Shown: one piece after another, positions 62,731 through 64,000 of the stretch
How the letters are laid out: each line of letters starts with the position of its first letter
Position numbering within the stretch: position 1 is the stretch's first letter
Assembly: GCA_002502245.1 (NCBI GenBank)
Contig: DAPW01000017.1
Location: forward strand, 1-64,000
Direction of reading: 5' to 3'
Length of the DNA: 64,000 nt
Source: Methanoregula sp. UBA154
GTDB lineage: Archaea; Halobacteriota; Methanomicrobia; Methanomicrobiales; Methanospirillaceae
Program-made: the position numbers and the translations under genes
The notes under the pieces: model-generated
Database searches by the model: none
What the model was told of the DNA's origin: nothing
Seen by the model: only the letters and a program-made list of their open reading frames with translations

Positions 62731-64000
62731 ATGCAGGATCAAGAGGATGAAATTACCCGGATTCGCGCAATATTGAAGGAAAACCCAAAAGGTATCACGA
62801 TCGAAGAAATTGCCAGAAAACTACCTTTGAACAGGACCTCAACCGCAAAATATCTTAATACTCTTCAGATATCCGGCCAGGCTGAAATGCGGACATTTGG
62901 TCGTGCCAAGGTATACACACTCTCTCAACGCGTCCCCTTCTCGCAGATGCTAAACCTGTCTTCTGATCTCCTGCTGGTGCTCGATCAGAACCTTGTCATA
63001 CTGCAGGTCAATGACCCGTTCACCAGAGTGTTTGGCCATACTGCTGACGATCTTATTGGAACCTCGATCGGACAGTCCGGATTGTTACTTCCATTGTCAG
63101 AAAAATATCTCTCCCGTATGAGGGACTCCATCACGGGTAGTGAACACGTAACAACGGACCGTCTTGAGATCAAAGGTACGGAATATTTTTTTAAGATCAA
63201 ACTGACGCCTGTTGTTTTTGACCAGGGGGGGCAGGGGCTTGCGGTCATCCTCGAAGATATTACCGAGCTGAAAAAATATCAGCAGCATCTCGAGCAGCAG
63301 GTTTATGAAAGAACGAAAGAACTGGTACACGCAAACGCACAATTACAGGCGGAAAGCAAAGAACGGATGAGATCACAGGCCGCTCTTGAACAGAGCGAGC
63401 AGAAATATCGTGAACTTGTAGAAAATGCCAACAGTATCATCCTGCGTGTTGATGACCGTGGTATTATTACCTTCTTCAATGAATTCGCAGAGAAATTTTT
63501 TGGCATATCCCAGGCAGAAATTCTTGGAAAAAATATGTTCGGCCCGATTATTGCGGTAAAAGACAGATCAGAAAAAGAGATCGCAGAGTTGGTCCGGACA
63601 TTTCTTAAAACCACGGAATACCTCACATTCAACGAACTCGAATGTTTGCGAAGAGATGGCGAACCGGTCTGGGTTGCCTGGACAATCAAGCCGGTTGCCG
63701 GTTCACATGGAATGGCATGCGAGTACCTTATTGTTGGCATGGATATTACGGAACGAAAACAGGTTGAAAATGCCCTGTATCAGGTCAATACCAAATTAAA
63801 CGTAGTAAGCAGTGTGGCACGTCATGATATCCTCAATAAACTCACGATAATTTCCAGTACCCTGTCCCTGCTGAAAGAGAGTATCACCGATCCGAAGATG
63901 ACAGATTTTTTAAACTATGCGGAAACTGCAACGAGTGCCATAACGCGTCAGATGGGGTTTACCCGGGAATTCAAAAATATGGGAATGGAAAAGGCCGACT
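62731..64000 (+). CDS. HTH-PAS sensor histidine kinase, 3' end outside the window
   Basis: The first 423 codons of a paralogue of the preceding kinase. The winged helix (GITIEEIARKLPLNRTSTAK) matches that protein closely over the first 75 residues, including QRVPFSQMLNLSSDLLLVLD. Two PAS domains follow (about 75-190 and 225-350) with a coiled coil between them (about 190-220). H365 in SVARHDILNKL is the phospho-acceptor. The ATPase domain should lie past 64000. It is 117 bp after the first kinase and on the same strand. Confidence 0.88.
   Translation, partial: MQDQEDEITRIRAILKENPKGITIEEIARKLPLNRTSTAKYLNTLQISGQAEMRTFGRAKVYTLSQRVPFSQMLNLSSDLLLVLDQNLVILQVNDPFTRVFGHTADDLIGTSIGQSGLLLPLSEKYLSRMRDSITGSEHVTTDRLEIKGTEYFFKIKLTPVVFDQGGQGLAVILEDITELKKYQQHLEQQVYERTKELVHANAQLQAESKERMRSQAALEQSEQKYRELVENANSIILRVDDRGIITFFNEFAEKFFGISQAEILGKNMFGPIIAVKDRSEKEIAELVRTFLKTTEYLTFNELECLRRDGEPVWVAWTIKPVAGSHGMACEYLIVGMDITERKQVENALYQVNTKLNVVSSVARHDILNKLTIISSTLSLLKESITDPKMTDFLNYAETATSAITRQMGFTREFKNMGMEKAD

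Noticed and set aside
1..64000. Insertion sequences
   Set aside because: No transposase or fragment of one was seen on either strand; the dispersed repeats have no coding capacity.

Overview
The window is GC-rich archaeal chromosome. Archaeal-type ribosomal proteins (uS15, eS1, uL11-uL1-P0-P1), SecE-Spt5, the KEOPS subunit Pcc1, Thg1, D-aminoacyl-tRNA deacylase DtdA, archaeal phosphoglycerate mutase, two methanopterin (H4MPT) biosynthesis genes, HypF, a Ni-CODH and large PAS-domain histidine kinases together point to a methanogen of the order Methanomicrobiales, probably Methanoregula-like. This placement rests on gene content and protein style, not on a database search. Many genes have clear GGAGG-type ribosome binding sites, and GTG/TTG starts and ATGA overlaps are common.

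Layout. 0-5 kb: a repeat, a HEPN-like protein, a MarR-MATE efflux operon, then trmO - small ORF - secreted TPR protein. 5-8 kb: the conserved archaeal cluster rps15 - DHH nuclease - pcc1 - rps3ae. 8-13 kb: an MFS exporter, apgM, a bactofilin-like protein and a methyltransferase-like protein. 13-21 kb: a zinc-ribbon helicase, two HTH regulators, hypF, a radical SAM protein. 21-34.9 kb: the L11-L1-P0-P1 operon and the dtdA-ftsZ-secE-spt5 operon, separated by about 8 kb of accessory genes (two lipoproteins, a stand-alone cooS, a KimA-like permease and a secreted protein). 35-46 kb: a small CQLGCF-motif protein, a LOG-family protein, a receiver-PAS regulator, an aldehyde dehydrogenase, a broken lipoprotein gene, ileS, thg1, a PRC-barrel protein and a site-2 protease. 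46-52.7 kb: radical SAM, mptE, an RCK-DHH phosphoesterase, tRNA-Lys(CTT), rubrerythrin, an Isf-like flavoprotein. 52.7-57 kb: a gene-poor stretch of fragments and broken genes with a cupin and a lone MazF/PemK-type protein. 57-64 kb: a chorismate-lyase/MptG fusion and two tandem HTH-PAS histidine kinases, the second cut by the window end.

The least explained structures are non-coding. A dispersed, hairpin-rich repeat family of about 150-220 bp occurs eight times, each copy beside a gene 3' end and most often between convergent genes. Beside one copy, between ileS and thg1, lies a roughly 375-bp array with 17 GATC sites and degenerate AATCGATCC/GATTTT repeats.

Functional links. MptE and the MptG fusion both act in H4MPT synthesis. 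The RCK-DHH protein and the KimA-like permease could belong to one potassium/cyclic-dinucleotide circuit (inference). Rubrerythrin and the iron-sulfur flavoprotein are neighbours that fit oxygen-stress defence. No transposase, integrase, rRNA or CRISPR array was seen.
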